DNA of 64,000 nucleotides, from positions 23,409,633-23,473,632 of the forward strand of contig CAMGYJ010000009.1 of assembly GCA_946122785.1 (NCBI GenBank). Direction: 5' to 3'. Positions 44,120-55,395 of this stretch are shown here, in pieces (within the stretch, counting starts at the first letter, position 1; every line of letters begins with the position of its first letter). The notes under the pieces were generated by a model. The model was not told the origin of the DNA. It searched no databases and saw only the letters and a program-made list of their open reading frames with translations. Source of the DNA: Linum tenue. Lineage: Eukaryota > Streptophyta > Magnoliopsida > Malpighiales > Linaceae. Both the position numbers and the translations under genes were made by a program.

Positions 44120-44955
44120 AGCTCCCATGTGGTATAGTCATGCAATGGGTCCTATTAGTTCCTCGACAATGTAGCCTAGATGTGGGTGCTGATTGGTTTC
44201 CTCGCAGTGTAGCCTTCTAGTGAGTTCTAATTAGCTCCCTGGTATTGTAGCCTAGATGTAGGTACTAATTAATTTCTCGCAATGTAGCTTTCTAGTGGGT
44301 CTGATTAGCTCCCTCGCAATGTAGCCAACTTGTGGGTGCTGATTGGTTTCCCTCGCAGTGTATCCTTCTAGTGGGTCTGATTAGTTCCCTCGCAGTGTAG
44401 CCTTCTTGTGGATACTAATTGGTTTCCCTCGCAGTGTAGCCTTCTTCGCAATGTAGCTTTCTTATGGGTCCTAATTAGCTCCCTCACAGTGTAGTCTTCT
44501 TGTGGGTACTAATTGGTTTCCCTCGCAGTGTAGCCTTCTTCGCAATGTAGCTTTCTTATGGGTCCTAATTAGCTCCCTCACAGTGTAGCCTTCTTGTGGG
44601 TACTAATTGGTTTCCCTCGCAGTGTAGCCTTCTTCGCAATGTAGCTTTCTTATGGGTCCTCATTAGCTCCCCCGCAGTGTAGCCAACTTGTGGGTGCTGA
44701 TTGGTTTCCCTCGCAATGTAGCTTTCTTCGCAGTGTATCCTTCTTATGGGTCCTGATTAGCTCCCTTGCAGTGTAGCCTACCTGTGGGTACTAATTGGTT
44801 TCCCTCGTAGTTTAGCCTTCTTCGCAGTGTAGCCTTCTTATGGGTCCTGATTAGCTCCCTTGCAGTGCAGTCTAATGTGGGTGCTAATTGGTTTCCCTCG
44901 CAATGTAGCTTTCTTCGCGGTGTAACCTTCTTCGCAGTGTAGCCTTCTTGTGTTT
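44120..44955. repeat. Tandem-repeat array (94-bp higher-order unit)
   Basis: Phrases such as GGTTTCCCTCGCAGTGTAGC and GGTCCTAATTAGCTCCCTC alternate for over 800 bp. TGTGGGTACTAATTGG recurs at 44501 and 44595, so the period is 94 bp, made of related half units of about 40-50 bp. Such arrays near the 3' LTR are known for Ogre/Tat elements. Confidence 0.9.
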
Positions 44956-47900
44956 GAGGATATGCAGAGTTTTTTAAAAACCTTAATCATAGGTGACATG
45001 GAGTTGTATGTTTGTTAGGAGATGTTAAAGCAACCAATTGATAAATTCTAGACGAAATTCAGATAGGTCTAGAACTTGAACTTGCAAAGTTTGTATGTGA
45101 TGTCAAATGTTTATGATTATATGATCTGATGCAATATCATGATGAGATATGTTGATGAAAATGTTCTTTCACTTTAAGTGAACTTTGGCAATTATTGATG
45201 TTTACTTTGGCTATGAATTTCTTGAGATTTGCTACCGAATGCATGATGTCATATGATTAGTTTGAAGTGCATTCGGAAATTATGCCATATGATGTATGTG
45301 AAGTGCATTTGAAAAAGGTTGTATGATGAGTCATATGATGATGTCTTGAAGGGTATGCAAAGGAAAGAGCATAATGCATAATCATGGTGTTGATGTTTTT
45401 TATGGATTCTCTTAATTCGATCATCCACAAGGAAAATATGTCATTCCCTTTCAGTAAACTTGATCCTTGGTTGTGCTCGCAATGGAGTAGCATACTGCCG
45501 GCATGGGTACTTTCTTTCGTTGGCGTGTGTCACTATCTCGAGGTACTGGGCTTGCCATCTAGTTTATCCTCTTTTATATACTCAGTGAGCACAAGGTATG
45601 TCATTTCTGGGACTTGGTGAAAGGTTGGTCCTCTGCTTTCTCCACCTTGGACACTAGCGCTTGAGTGGCTGATGTGTTAGCCATATGATTTTCTTATTCA
45701 TGATTGTGCTTGGTAGGTTGATTTTGTGGGAGGCTTTTGTAGCAAGGTGGCCTCAGGATAATGTGCTTTTTTAGTTTGTTTGATATTCTTGTTATGCGAG
45801 TATGTCATGCTTGGCTAAGAGGAATTTGTCATCTCTGGATATTGTCTTGTTGATGGCGGTTTCTAGACATGTTTGATTGACTTTGCCGGAAGGTGTGAGG
45901 TAAAAAATATTTAGTTGGAGGATAGTTTGATTGACAGGTTGGATAGCTTGAACATAAATGTTTCAAGATCTCTGAGATTTCCTGTTTACTCAAAGATTTG
46001 AGGGGTTTGGAGAACCATTTTTTTGGGTGGCACCAATTTGCCTGCGTAGATATGTTACTTGTTTTCCTCTTTTTGGAACAAAATGTGACCTTTACCAATC
46101 TTGACTTAAGATGAATGCATCAATGTTTGAAAAATCTCATTTTGAAAAAGCAATAATGGGACCCTGATTTTAGAAATCAAAACCTCGCTGAAGTGTGTGC
46201 AATATGAGAAAAATGATTTCTTGTGTTGTTATTTCCTTTGTTTAAAAATTTGTTTTTATTAGAAGTCAAGCCATGAGAATATCTTTAAGCCCTCACTTTT
46301 ACTCTCACTCTCATGCTCAGATTCACTCTCATTTTTTTTGAGGGAACAGATTCACTCTCATTTATTTCTATGGGTGCTTCGAGTTTACGATACTTCGGCT
46401 ACTATTAAGATTCTAGTCACCACGTTGATGCAAAAAATGTGCTCGAGGTATAGGTTTGTTGATCATGTAGAGTTCGAGCAATCTTTGTACGTTCTCGTGG
46501 TAAAAGTTCCTGAACTTTCCTGAAAAAGCTTGGTTTGGTATGACTCCAACTGTAAGAGTTCTCATGGTATGGAAATTATGCTTGTCGCAAATGAGAGGTT
46601 GGTAAAGGAAGATCCTATGATATGGCCTTAGTCATAGGCAGCTTCATTTTGAGGGTTTTCGGCTTGCCCCCAAGGTATGAATCTGATTGATAGATAATGG
46701 GGATCGTCTTTTCTTGTCGCGTGAAGTTCCTTGTGGAGGGACGTTTGGCTTTCCCCAAAGTATTAGACTGATTGATGGATAAGCGAGATAATTTCTTCGC
46801 GAAAAGTCCATTGTTGAGGAATTTTTGGCTTGCCCCCAAAGTATGAGACTGATTGATGGGTAAATGAAATCTTTGTTGTGGAGCTCTCATTTTTTCGAGA
46901 ATGGTGGCTCGCCTTGGGTATCTTTGCGGGTATATTTTGGCTTAGGTTGCCCCCTTGTCTTGAAAATTTGATTTAGAGGGATAAGCACGACTAGGTAATT
47001 TGAGTAGAAATTTGATCCTGGAAATCTTGTCACTTGTCGGGTCCTTTTTTTTTTACCTTGAAAGGATGGATGATGAAGGTCTTGGTATGATACAAGCTTT
47101 GACTTCTCATTGGTTATCAAAATAATGAATGTGGGAAAACCCTTCTGTGGTGCAGGCATGGCTGCTGAAGTATTATTATAATGGTGGTTTTTGTTTTTCT
47201 TGAAAGGGAGAGTTCAAGTGATGGAAAATGAGGATGATCATGGAGTGGATTTTAGATCAGGCAGAAATTCTTCTCTTTGGTGCCCCATCCTATTCGAGTT
47301 TACTTGTGTCATTTCTTCAGGCTTGGCAGACGAATACTCTTCATTTGGATAGGTGTTTAATTTGATGACTAGCCCCCGCAGGGGTGTGTAGATAGGTTGG
47401 TTGTGAGAATGACTCTACATTGCTCTTGTGACCACTTTGACGACAGACTCGAAATCATCCTTTTGGCCTTTTAGAAAGGTAGTCAATAACCTTTATTCGT
47501 GACTTGCTTGAGAATTATGACTTCAAGTGCTCATGCATGGGTATCCAAAGTGTAAGTCCCACGAGCTTTTTCTATTTTGATTTTTTTTCATGCCTTTTTG
47601 GCTTCTTCTTTTTTTTTTTTGTGGGATTTACTTGGCTTTGCTATGCCCCCCATACATATTGCTATTTTGGCGCTTTTGATTTTTGTATACGAGCATGAAG
47701 TTGTTAGGAGAGTTGTCAATACATCAATCTTTGGAGTGGTCCTCCTTGTTGGCTAGGCCACTTGGTCATTCCTTTCTTGAAGAAGCGAGATATTTGGTGC
47801 TGGCACGTATTGTTCGAATGCTTTTTCTGCTTGGATAGCCCACAATTCGGACTTAGGGATGTAGGCATTTGGACAATGGAGCTTTTTGTCTCATTAAAAC

Positions 47901-48627
47901 CTCAACTGATGATGTGAGTTTGTCAAATTGGATCATTCAACCTCTTCAATCTTCTGGCCGTTAGGGCTTTGTGGGAATTTGGCTATTATGATGTCGGCAT
48001 ATCGGTGGTTATGGACCATGATTTGGATAATCAACCTCCTTTCTAGTCGAGCCTTAATTTTATAGATGATATCGGTTATGGTAGTGACAAGCTTCTATAA
48101 GCAGTCTAGTTTCGTATCCCCGTTACACCCTTTGACTATTTAGCTCGCATTATTTATGGACACCAGTGGGGTGTTTACACTCTCAACACCATTGGGATGC
48201 TCAAACTCTCGATATCAGTAAGGTGTGCACAGTCTGTTTATTAGTGGGGTGCAAAAGTTTTGACACTCATGAAGTGTTTATAATCACTCGACACCAGTGG
48301 GGTGTATATATTTTCTTAATATGAAAATCTCATGGCTTAACTTGGAAACATGAAATGCAATTTTAAGGTTCCCATTTTTAGAGGAGCAAAGTTAATTAAA
48401 AAAAAAATATTTGGAAGAGATGCAATCATTTTGAAAAGAGAATCATTGATGCAAAACCTAAAATCAAGATTGATAATATCCACAAAATGTTCCAAATATG
48501 TGAAAATGCGGGCGATCTTTTATTCCTCATTATAAAAATAAAGGTTGATACATCGAGTCAACATAGTAAAGTATCTCGAGATTTATTTGCTATCACTCTT
48601 GGAATCGAGCTTTGTCTTGTGGTATGT
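44956..48627. other. Non-coding interior of the Ogre-type element
   Basis: No protease, RT, RNase H or integrase wording was found on either strand. At about 46657, 46743 and 46822 a unit of about 80-86 bp recurs (GGCTTGCCCCCAA, TGATTGATGG). At 48160-48310 CAGTGGGGTG-type words recur with CACTC. This is sequence in place of pol. Confidence 0.7.
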
Positions 48628-49347
48628 CTACTGACCCCCATGAGGCGATTTGTTGTTGTCGGTATGATCTTGATCTTCTCCAAATTTCAACCAACCGGCA
48701 TTCACCATTTGTTGCACTTTTATCTTTAATCTCCTACAATCCTCCGTTGAGTGTCCTGCTACTCCAGAGTGGTAGTCACAATGTTGCTCTGGCTTATACC
48801 AAATTGGGTAGGGAGGTTGTATCTGTTGGCATGGTATAGGAGCAATCAAATGACTTTGGACTAGTTGTGGAAAAAGCTCGGTATATGTAATGGGAATGGG
48901 ATTGATTTGAATGATTTTTCTGCATCTCCCACCACTGTTTTGGTTTTGTATATTTGGTTGTGGGGTCTCGAACAACGGAATTTGGATTCCTAGTTGTGGG
49001 ATGAAGTTTGGTTGTTGAATTGTTGGTATATTGTTTGTGACATGTGAGTGAGCTTGATTGTTTTTAGGTGAGTGACTCCATTTTCTTTCTTTTGATGGTT
49101 CCCCTTGAATGAAGATCTCTTTCTCTTCTCCAAGTTTGCCATGTTTTTTGGAGGCTTCTAAAGTTGCCACTTTGTCATGTTGCTGGTATAAGTATTTGTG
49201 ATTAGACGACGCATCATCATCTTTGACTTCTAGCGCCTTCCTCTTGTTGGTCAATATGTTCAAGATCATGCTAACCTCTTCTTTCATGTCTTCGAGTCCC
49301 ATCACCCTTCTTTTGATGTCTTCCAATTCCTTATGGATTGACTCCAT
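48628..49347 (-). CDS. Gag-like ORF of the Ogre-type element, 239 aa
   Basis: The ORF starts MESIHKELEDIKRRVMGLED, a probable coiled coil over the first 50 residues. A basic, Pro/Gln-rich linker follows. The C-terminal part has a zinc-knuckle-like CDYHSGVAGHSTEDC, then RRLKIKVQQMVNAGWLKF. That C-X2-H-X5-H-X4-C arrangement and the following Lys-rich helix resemble the gag end of Tat-type gypsy elements and the knuckle at about 1400 in gypsy A. It is shorter than a full gag, with no clear capsid domain. It is the only coding capacity I see in this element. Confidence 0.65.
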   Translation of the reverse strand: MESIHKELEDIKRRVMGLEDMKEEVSMILNILTNKRKALEVKDDDASSNHKYLYQQHDKVATLEASKKHGKLGEEKEIFIQGEPSKERKWSHSPKNNQAHSHVTNNIPTIQQPNFIPQLGIQIPLFETPQPNIQNQNSGGRCRKIIQINPIPITYTELFPQLVQSHLIAPIPCQQIQPPYPIWYKPEQHCDYHSGVAGHSTEDCRRLKIKVQQMVNAGWLKFGEDQDHTDNNKSPHGGQ

Positions 49348-50125
49348 ACTAGGCTTAGCCTTGGATTCGGTCGAGTACTTACGGGGTTGACATTATCCTC
49401 GTGGATGAGCAACCTTAGAGAATCCCAATTTTGTTAACTCGTTTCATGGTGGTAAATGAGATGAATTCATGGTGGGTTATGCTCAATGATATGATTGTAA
49501 ATACAAAGTACATTTCAGTGGATGCATATGCACCTTGTACAAATTTTAAAATGATAAATGAAGAAATGATGGTGTAATGAGTTTAAAATATTTTCACACA
49601 TACAAATAAATCTCTGTCATTTACGAATGATTTGCAGAACATACATTACACGTATAAGCAAGACAAGAACTGATCATAAGATAAACTCTTTCACGAACTT
49701 TGCCTTATTGAGGTAAACCTAGGGTATTTCGGCAGCATAAAGTTGTGTTTTTGGGTAGGCTCTGGGATAAGTTGTGGTTTAGGTCGTTTCTAGGTAAACT
49801 ATATGCTGGATAGGGATCTTAAGGAACCAGGCTCCCAAGTTGTACCACACTATAACCCTTTCGAGTTTAGCATGATACCTCAAATCATCCTCGGATTTGA
49901 GTTCAACCTGGTTGGGAAGTTTCGTATTTCCCCTACTATTGTAGGAGTCACACTACTTTCTTCCTTTTTTCTACAAGGATAGCTCGGGAATAGAGCTTTA
50001 TGCATGGATGCAAGAAATAGAATACATCATAAATTAAAGGCGCAAATTGATATAGTAAACACATAACACCCATTTAAGAAAGTAAGAAAATGCTTATCGA
50101 TTGTTAAGTAGTTGACTCTCTTTAG
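49348..50125. other. Leader region between primer site and gag of the Ogre-type element
   Basis: No ORF of note on the minus strand. This is the expected untranslated leader between the primer site and the gag-like ORF. Confidence 0.5.
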
Positions 50126-50144
50126 TCCCCAGCGGAGTCGCCAC
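50126..50144 (-). promoter_or_regulatory. Primer binding site (Arg-tRNA type) of the Ogre-type element
   Basis: The minus strand reads TGGCGACTCCGCTGGGGAC one base inside the 5' LTR end. This is the primer-site wording known for Ogre-lineage elements. The tRNA assignment is from recall. Confidence 0.8.
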
Positions 50145-53100
50145 TGTCGCAACCGCCCCTCCGGATTGCGGGATTCGTTGCGAACTGATCGGAGTCGCCA
50201 TCGACCTTACTTGGGGTGGATCGAACACCCATTTCCGGTTTTGTTATTTAGGTTAAAACCAGAAATCTGGTCCGCGAGTTTTAGATTTTTCTAGGTTCGG
50301 GAGTACGGTTACGTGTGGGAAAGTGTATTCACACCCCACAACGCCCCAAATGGGTACTACTTAAATCGATAAGTTTTTAAAGGTTGGGTGTTTATAATTT
50401 TTGCCTTATTTACGTATTTAATTATGTGATGATTTGATAATTTAGATATTTATCTTTACAATTCGATCATACGTTTATTAACGTAAATCTCGAACGTAAA
50501 GAAAGATTATTTTTGTTAGTTGGACTCGAACCTATTGGTTGCCTACGTACCCGAGTATCCGGGATCAAAGTCCACGTAGTTCGATAAAGTTGATAAGTTT
50601 TGAAAAGGGAATCTTAACACGTTCTATTGATCGTGGCTAAGATGATAATTAGAGTTGTTAGACAATGTATTTATGATGTTTCAATTTAGTGATTGAGTGT
50701 TATATAATCTTTAAAACAATTTTATTGAGAGCGACTATCATGATATATTGATCGAGGTTTCGTATTAAGGGATTTTCTAGGTAAAACTAGTATATGTATG
50801 AATAAAGAAGGCAAAGCGAAAGTGGTAGCCATAATTTGGTGAAAAGCAACGATCTTAGCACGATAAGTCGATTCAAATATTGCGTATTAAGCTTAAGCAG
50901 GAATAAGGAAAAATGAGGAGATTAAAGTTGCAAGTAAAATTATGTAGCGTAGTGGCTGATTAAACTAACTCGTGGTATTTTTGATCTGACGGACGCGGGT
51001 TCAAATCTCAATAGGGCCGGTTTTATTTTTAAATTTTTAAGATGGCGAGGGCAAATCCGTCTTTACGAGAGACGAGTGTAATTGTGTTTGAACTTAAAGG
51101 AACCCTAGCATTCTCCTATTTGCGACCCAAGCGGCCGCCACTCTCAAACCTTGCCTCTGCCTCCTTTCTTTCATTTTCTTCTTCTTCCATTCGACCTAAA
51201 GCTAAATCCAAAAACCCATTCTACCTCTAATCCGACCCTAGACAGCCGCTACTCTCCTCTGATGGAAACGACGAAGTGAAATGGAGACAAAGACAGAAGC
51301 GCGTGGAAGATCAGCGATGGACGCCGACCAAGGTACCGACAGCGGCGATTAAGGTGAGTTTGCCCTTTTACAGTTTGTGCACGTCGTATTTTAGGGTTCG
51401 ATTCTTGGGTTTTAATCTGGGTAAAGAGAGTGGTGGCGGTTTTGTGTGATTTAGTTGAAGATCTAGGGATTCTGACTTGTTTCTGTTTGTTTTGGGGTTT
51501 TGTTCTCGATCGAAGGAAGGGAACGAAGTCGTCGTCGGTGCAAAACTAACGGCGATGGACGCGGCGGCGGTTCTGGGTATCACAGGCGTGAGGGTGTGAT
51601 GGGTTTTTTTTGCTTTTGCATGTGGGATTTAGGGGTTTTCATCTTGATTTCAGTTCTGATTTTCTGGGTTCTATCTTAGGTTCAATCAAGGGGAGGAGGA
51701 ACAAGAATCGTCGGGGGCTCGGCGCTTTACCGGTGATAAAGACAGCAGCGACTTAGAACCTCGCCTCTGGTAAGCTCTAGCGTTTCTTAGTTTCGTCATT
51801 TTTTGTTTTTTTTTCTTGGTTGGTTCTTACTCGTTATTTTTATCTTTTTGGTTTCGAACGAAGAGGAGAAAATGGGATATAGTCACCGGGGACAGATTCG
51901 ATTTTCGGTGGGGGATTTCGGGTAGGTTATTTCTATGGATTTATTTATTTCTGGTTTATCCTGTTTGCTTAATGGGTTCTGGTTTAGTTTCTCTGTTCTA
52001 TAGGTTTCAAACTAGTTTTCAAACCTGTGTTTCTGGGAAGTCCATTGCTTTTGTGTTTAGAGTGTACTCTAGCATGATTTCAAGGTTTATTGGTGGTGTT
52101 TTTTGGTAAATCTATTGTTTGAGCAGTTTGGTCAAAATCTGGTTGTTTCATATATTGTGGGTGAACTCGAGTTTGGACTATTAACTGTTACTTTGGGCCA
52201 TTTTTGGATTCGAGGTTCATGGTGTTTTATAAGTTTGGGATTTCTATCAGAGTAGTTTTAGGACAGGTTGATAAATCTGTATCATTGTGTATTATGGGTT
52301 GGTTCATGGGGGCTTTAGATTCTAGACGTAACTTGGTATTTATGATGCTTTCAATACTAAAAGTTGAGTAGTGATTGGGATTATGGCCTGTTGCTTTCTG
52401 TTACGTGATTTATTAGTGGTGGTTTTAGCTTTGTTTTATATATGTGTGTAATGATGGAATTTCACACTAACATGATAAAAGTATAAATGAGATGATCGAT
52501 GAAACATATATCTATATTGGTATTAGTAGATTATCAGTAGCTGTATAATTATACATAGCTATCTTGAACGAAGATATTTGTGAGCTTTATAGTTTATATA
52601 GAAATAGAAAGAGGAGACAAATCAATACAAGGATGGTGATAATGGTAAGTGCTTAAAATGTAAAAGGGACTTGAGTAGAAAGATGAATGTATACAAGTAG
52701 ATGACAGTAGTGATTAATTGCTTGAATGAGAAAGTATCTGATAAAGTACAACGATAATAATAAGTAGATGAGAGTAGTCAGATTGGAATTGCTTGGAATA
52801 GATTAGGTATATTCCTCTTTCAAATAAAATCAACCTGCTTGTAGTTTGAATGGGATTGATTGAGTTTCTATTTTGAAAAGAACTTAAAATGAGATGGTTG
52901 AAGAAGATGAATGATTAAGATGATGATGGTTGGTTTTGGCTACCAACCTTTGTTTGTAGTTTGATTATGATTCTGACCTCCCTTTTTCCGTCTCCTTCTT
53001 GGGTTTTTTTTTGCTTTGCTGAAGTTGGCGGCAGTGGTAGGATGCTTGTGGTGAGGGAATTTTTGTAACTTCTTTTGGCTTCTGTTTGTGCAGGTTTTGA

Positions 53101-54302
53101 GTAAGAGGTGGAAGAAGAAGAAATAAAATTAGAAAGGGGAAAGAAGGTGACAGTATGAAGAAGAGAGTGAGGGAATGTTTGTCTTTGTTTTTCTATTTTC
53201 TTTTCGGCTTCTCTTTTCTGTTTGGTATTTTGAGGAAGAGGAGGAAGGAAGTGACAGAGAAGAAAAGGTTCAGGGAATGTTTTTTTCCTTTCCCCCCTTT
53301 TGCCAGAGCTAAAGAGCTCTTTTTATAGAAAAAAATCAGATGTGTTGGCACAATGCATGGTTGTCACGCCGGCCGGCGTGCCACCGGTTGTACCGGGTTC
53401 AACCGGTACCAGTCATAAAACCGGCGTGACACCACCGGTATGACCGGCATGATCGATATACGAATCTCTAAGTAAAATGATCTTGTTTTACAGAATTTAA
53501 TTGATAAAAATTATTTTATTATTTATTTTATTAGTATAAAAGTTAAATATTGATGTTATTTGTTGGATTCAAGTATAAATGTTTAGGTATTGACGTTAAA
53601 TGTCATGTTTAAATATGAGTATTTATAATTTTATTTGTAATATTGACCGGCATAAACCGGCACAAACCGGTATGTGCCACCGGTTGAACCATTCCACTTG
53701 CTAAACCGGCACACTGGCATAAACCGGTTTGACAACCTTGGCACAATGTAATTGGATTTGAGAGGTGATAGGGGCCGCCCTCTATGTTTGTGTAGCTTAT
53801 GGATTGGGTTGAATCGAACCGGTTTGGTTTGGATGGTATAGGCTGAGTTGGGTTAAAAATTGGGCAGGCATGTTGACCCGGATTTGGGCCAGTGTAGAGT
53901 GGGCTTGATGCCAATTTATTTTATTGTACAATTGTAATTGGTTTAACCTAATAGAAAATTAGTGGTGTAATTAATTGTAATAACGTTTTCAATTATTTGG
54001 CATTGTAGCTGTCTTAATAAGATTGTTATGACTCCTATTTTTTATTTCGAAAGCGTGATTCAATTCTTACAAGACCCAACGTCTTAAGAATCAATTAATT
54101 CACATGTCAAGTCATCACTAATGAATTGTATCAATTGAGATTAGCTATTGCTAATCTCATTGAATTATGGCAAGCAAGACCCAACCCAAGCACTACAATT
54201 ATGTTTAAGCTAGAAGATCGTTCAAGATTTGTTATTACAAATCTGACACTAAATTTTAATTGATTAAATATGTTTTAACCCGGACAAAAAGTGGTGTCTA
54301 CA
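50145..54302 (-). repeat. 5' LTR of the Ogre-type element (4158 bp)
   Basis: Partner of 39816-43973 with no length difference. It is next to the primer site at 50126-50144 and followed by the TSD TCTGG at 54303. Confidence 0.92.
53356..53740. mobile_element. Non-autonomous hAT element 4, copy in the right LTR
   Basis: Same sequence, same position in the LTR and same TSD GCACAATG (53348-53355, 53741-53748) as the copy at 43027. It was duplicated with the LTR, not inserted twice. Confidence 0.9.
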
Positions 54303-54307
54303 TCTGG

Positions 54308-54645
54308 GTTTTATCATAATTATCATAATTACTGTAATTAAGATATTATTAGATATGGTTAGTAGTCATTGAGTCGAGGTTAGTCTATTAGGTTTTTCCA
54401 GTCTTTCTTTATAAATATGTATTTTGGGATTTGGTCAGAATCAATCAAGAAAGAATTATCAAAGTATCCTTTCAAACCTAATCTCTCCTAATCCTCTCAA
54501 ACTCTCTTCCCCCCTAATATGGCCGCCGACCATTCTGTTCTTCTTCTCCCTAAATTCTCTTCTAAATCCCTAATTCTATCTCTAAATCCCTAAATTCCAA
54601 ATTTCCCAACCCAACCGATAGAATGGTAGAAATAGGTTTCTATCA
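54308..54645 (+). repeat. 5' LTR, main part, of the small LTR element
   Basis: It continues the LTR begun at 39795-39815. It contains a TATA-like CTTTATAAATATG (about 54409) and ends GGTTTCTATCA before TCTGGTATCAGAGCC. Relative to the 3' LTR there are two compensating indels of about 10 bp and scattered substitutions. Confidence 0.88.
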
Positions 54646-54663
54646 TCTGGTATCAGAGCCTGA

Positions 54664-55395
54664 ATGAGCTTATCAAAGTTCTTCGATCCAGAATGGATTC
54701 GCCTCCACCAACTATTGCAGCAGTCTCTTGACCGTTACGAACAAGAAGAGTGGGAGAAGGTGGCGATGGCTGAAGGCGCGGCGGCGGCTGAGACGGCTGC
54801 GCTCGCGGATGACGAAGAACGGCGACGACCAACTGGGCCGACCTACGCGGCATCATCGAAAGGAGCTGAGGACGACGGAGAAGCATCGACGGAGAGCACC
54901 GAGGTCGATGGCTCTACTGATCCGCTGCAGTCGCCGTTGTAGGAGGATGAGGCATCATCGCTTGCACAAGTACTGCTACCACCACTAACTGCTCCAGTCC
55001 CAATTCAGGAGTTTACCCCTGTTCTTTCAGCCATGACGAAGTCACCAGGGTCTCTAGCATCCACGATCACAACACAGAAGCAAACGCCACCAAAGAAAGA
55101 AGACCCACCATGGCATGTGAGATGGACGGATAACGGCGACAAGAAGGTTGTTGTTGTCCAAGTTTGTGTAGTCCCTATTGGGGCCGCAATTGACGGAACG
55201 GGAGATGAATCAATCAACAACCATAACCCTCTGACAACAATGAGACAAGGATGGAAGGTTTATGGTGATGATGTCCGTCTCAGGCCAAGAATCCGCTTAT
55301 TGGAGGAAAAGAAGGAAGAAGTGACGGGTAGCTGCTGCCGAGAAGTTCTCCGTTGGCAAACCACCGCGGGTGACGACGACTACTTGGACCGATGA
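54664..55395 (+). pseudogene. Unidentified ORF of the small LTR element, one internal stop
   Basis: From the ATG at 54664 one frame runs 244 codons, with a single TAG at 54940-54942. It starts MSLSKFFDPEWIRLHQLL and has an acidic Ala/Glu-rich section. The second half is Lys/Thr-rich with PPWHVRWTDNGDKKVVVVQV and MRQGWKVYGDDVRLRP. Its position right after the primer site suggests a gag-like or accessory product. I recognise no domain. The region is much more GC-rich than its surroundings. Confidence 0.45.

Larger units (their letters stand above)
39816..54302 (-). mobile_element. Ogre/Tat-type gypsy element, 14.5 kb, non-autonomous (LARD-like)
   Basis: Two 4158-bp LTRs flank a 6171-bp interior. 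On the minus strand the LTR starts TGTAGACACC and the interior starts GTGGCGACTCCGCTGGGGAC, the Arg-tRNA-type primer site I associate with Ogre elements. The other end has the polypurine tract AAAGGGGGGCAAC. The TSD is TCTGG (39811-39815 and 54303-54307). Only a gag-like ORF is present, with no protease, RT or integrase. A tandem-repeat array lies near the 3' LTR. It would need proteins from another element to move. Confidence 0.9.

Noticed and set aside
44120..44955. CRISPR-like array
   Set aside because: The units are contiguous degenerate tandem repeats without unique spacers, inside a plant retroelement.
39816..54302. Segmental or assembly duplication of a 4.2-kb block
   Set aside because: The two copies end in TG...CA, border a primer site and a polypurine tract, and are flanked by the TSD TCTGG. 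They are LTRs of one element. Assembly error is not excluded but is less likely.
54308..54645. Retrozyme (hammerhead ribozyme) in the 359-bp LTR
   Set aside because: Small LTRs with a Met primer site suggested it, but I could not find the conserved CUGAUGAG...GAAA core on either strand.
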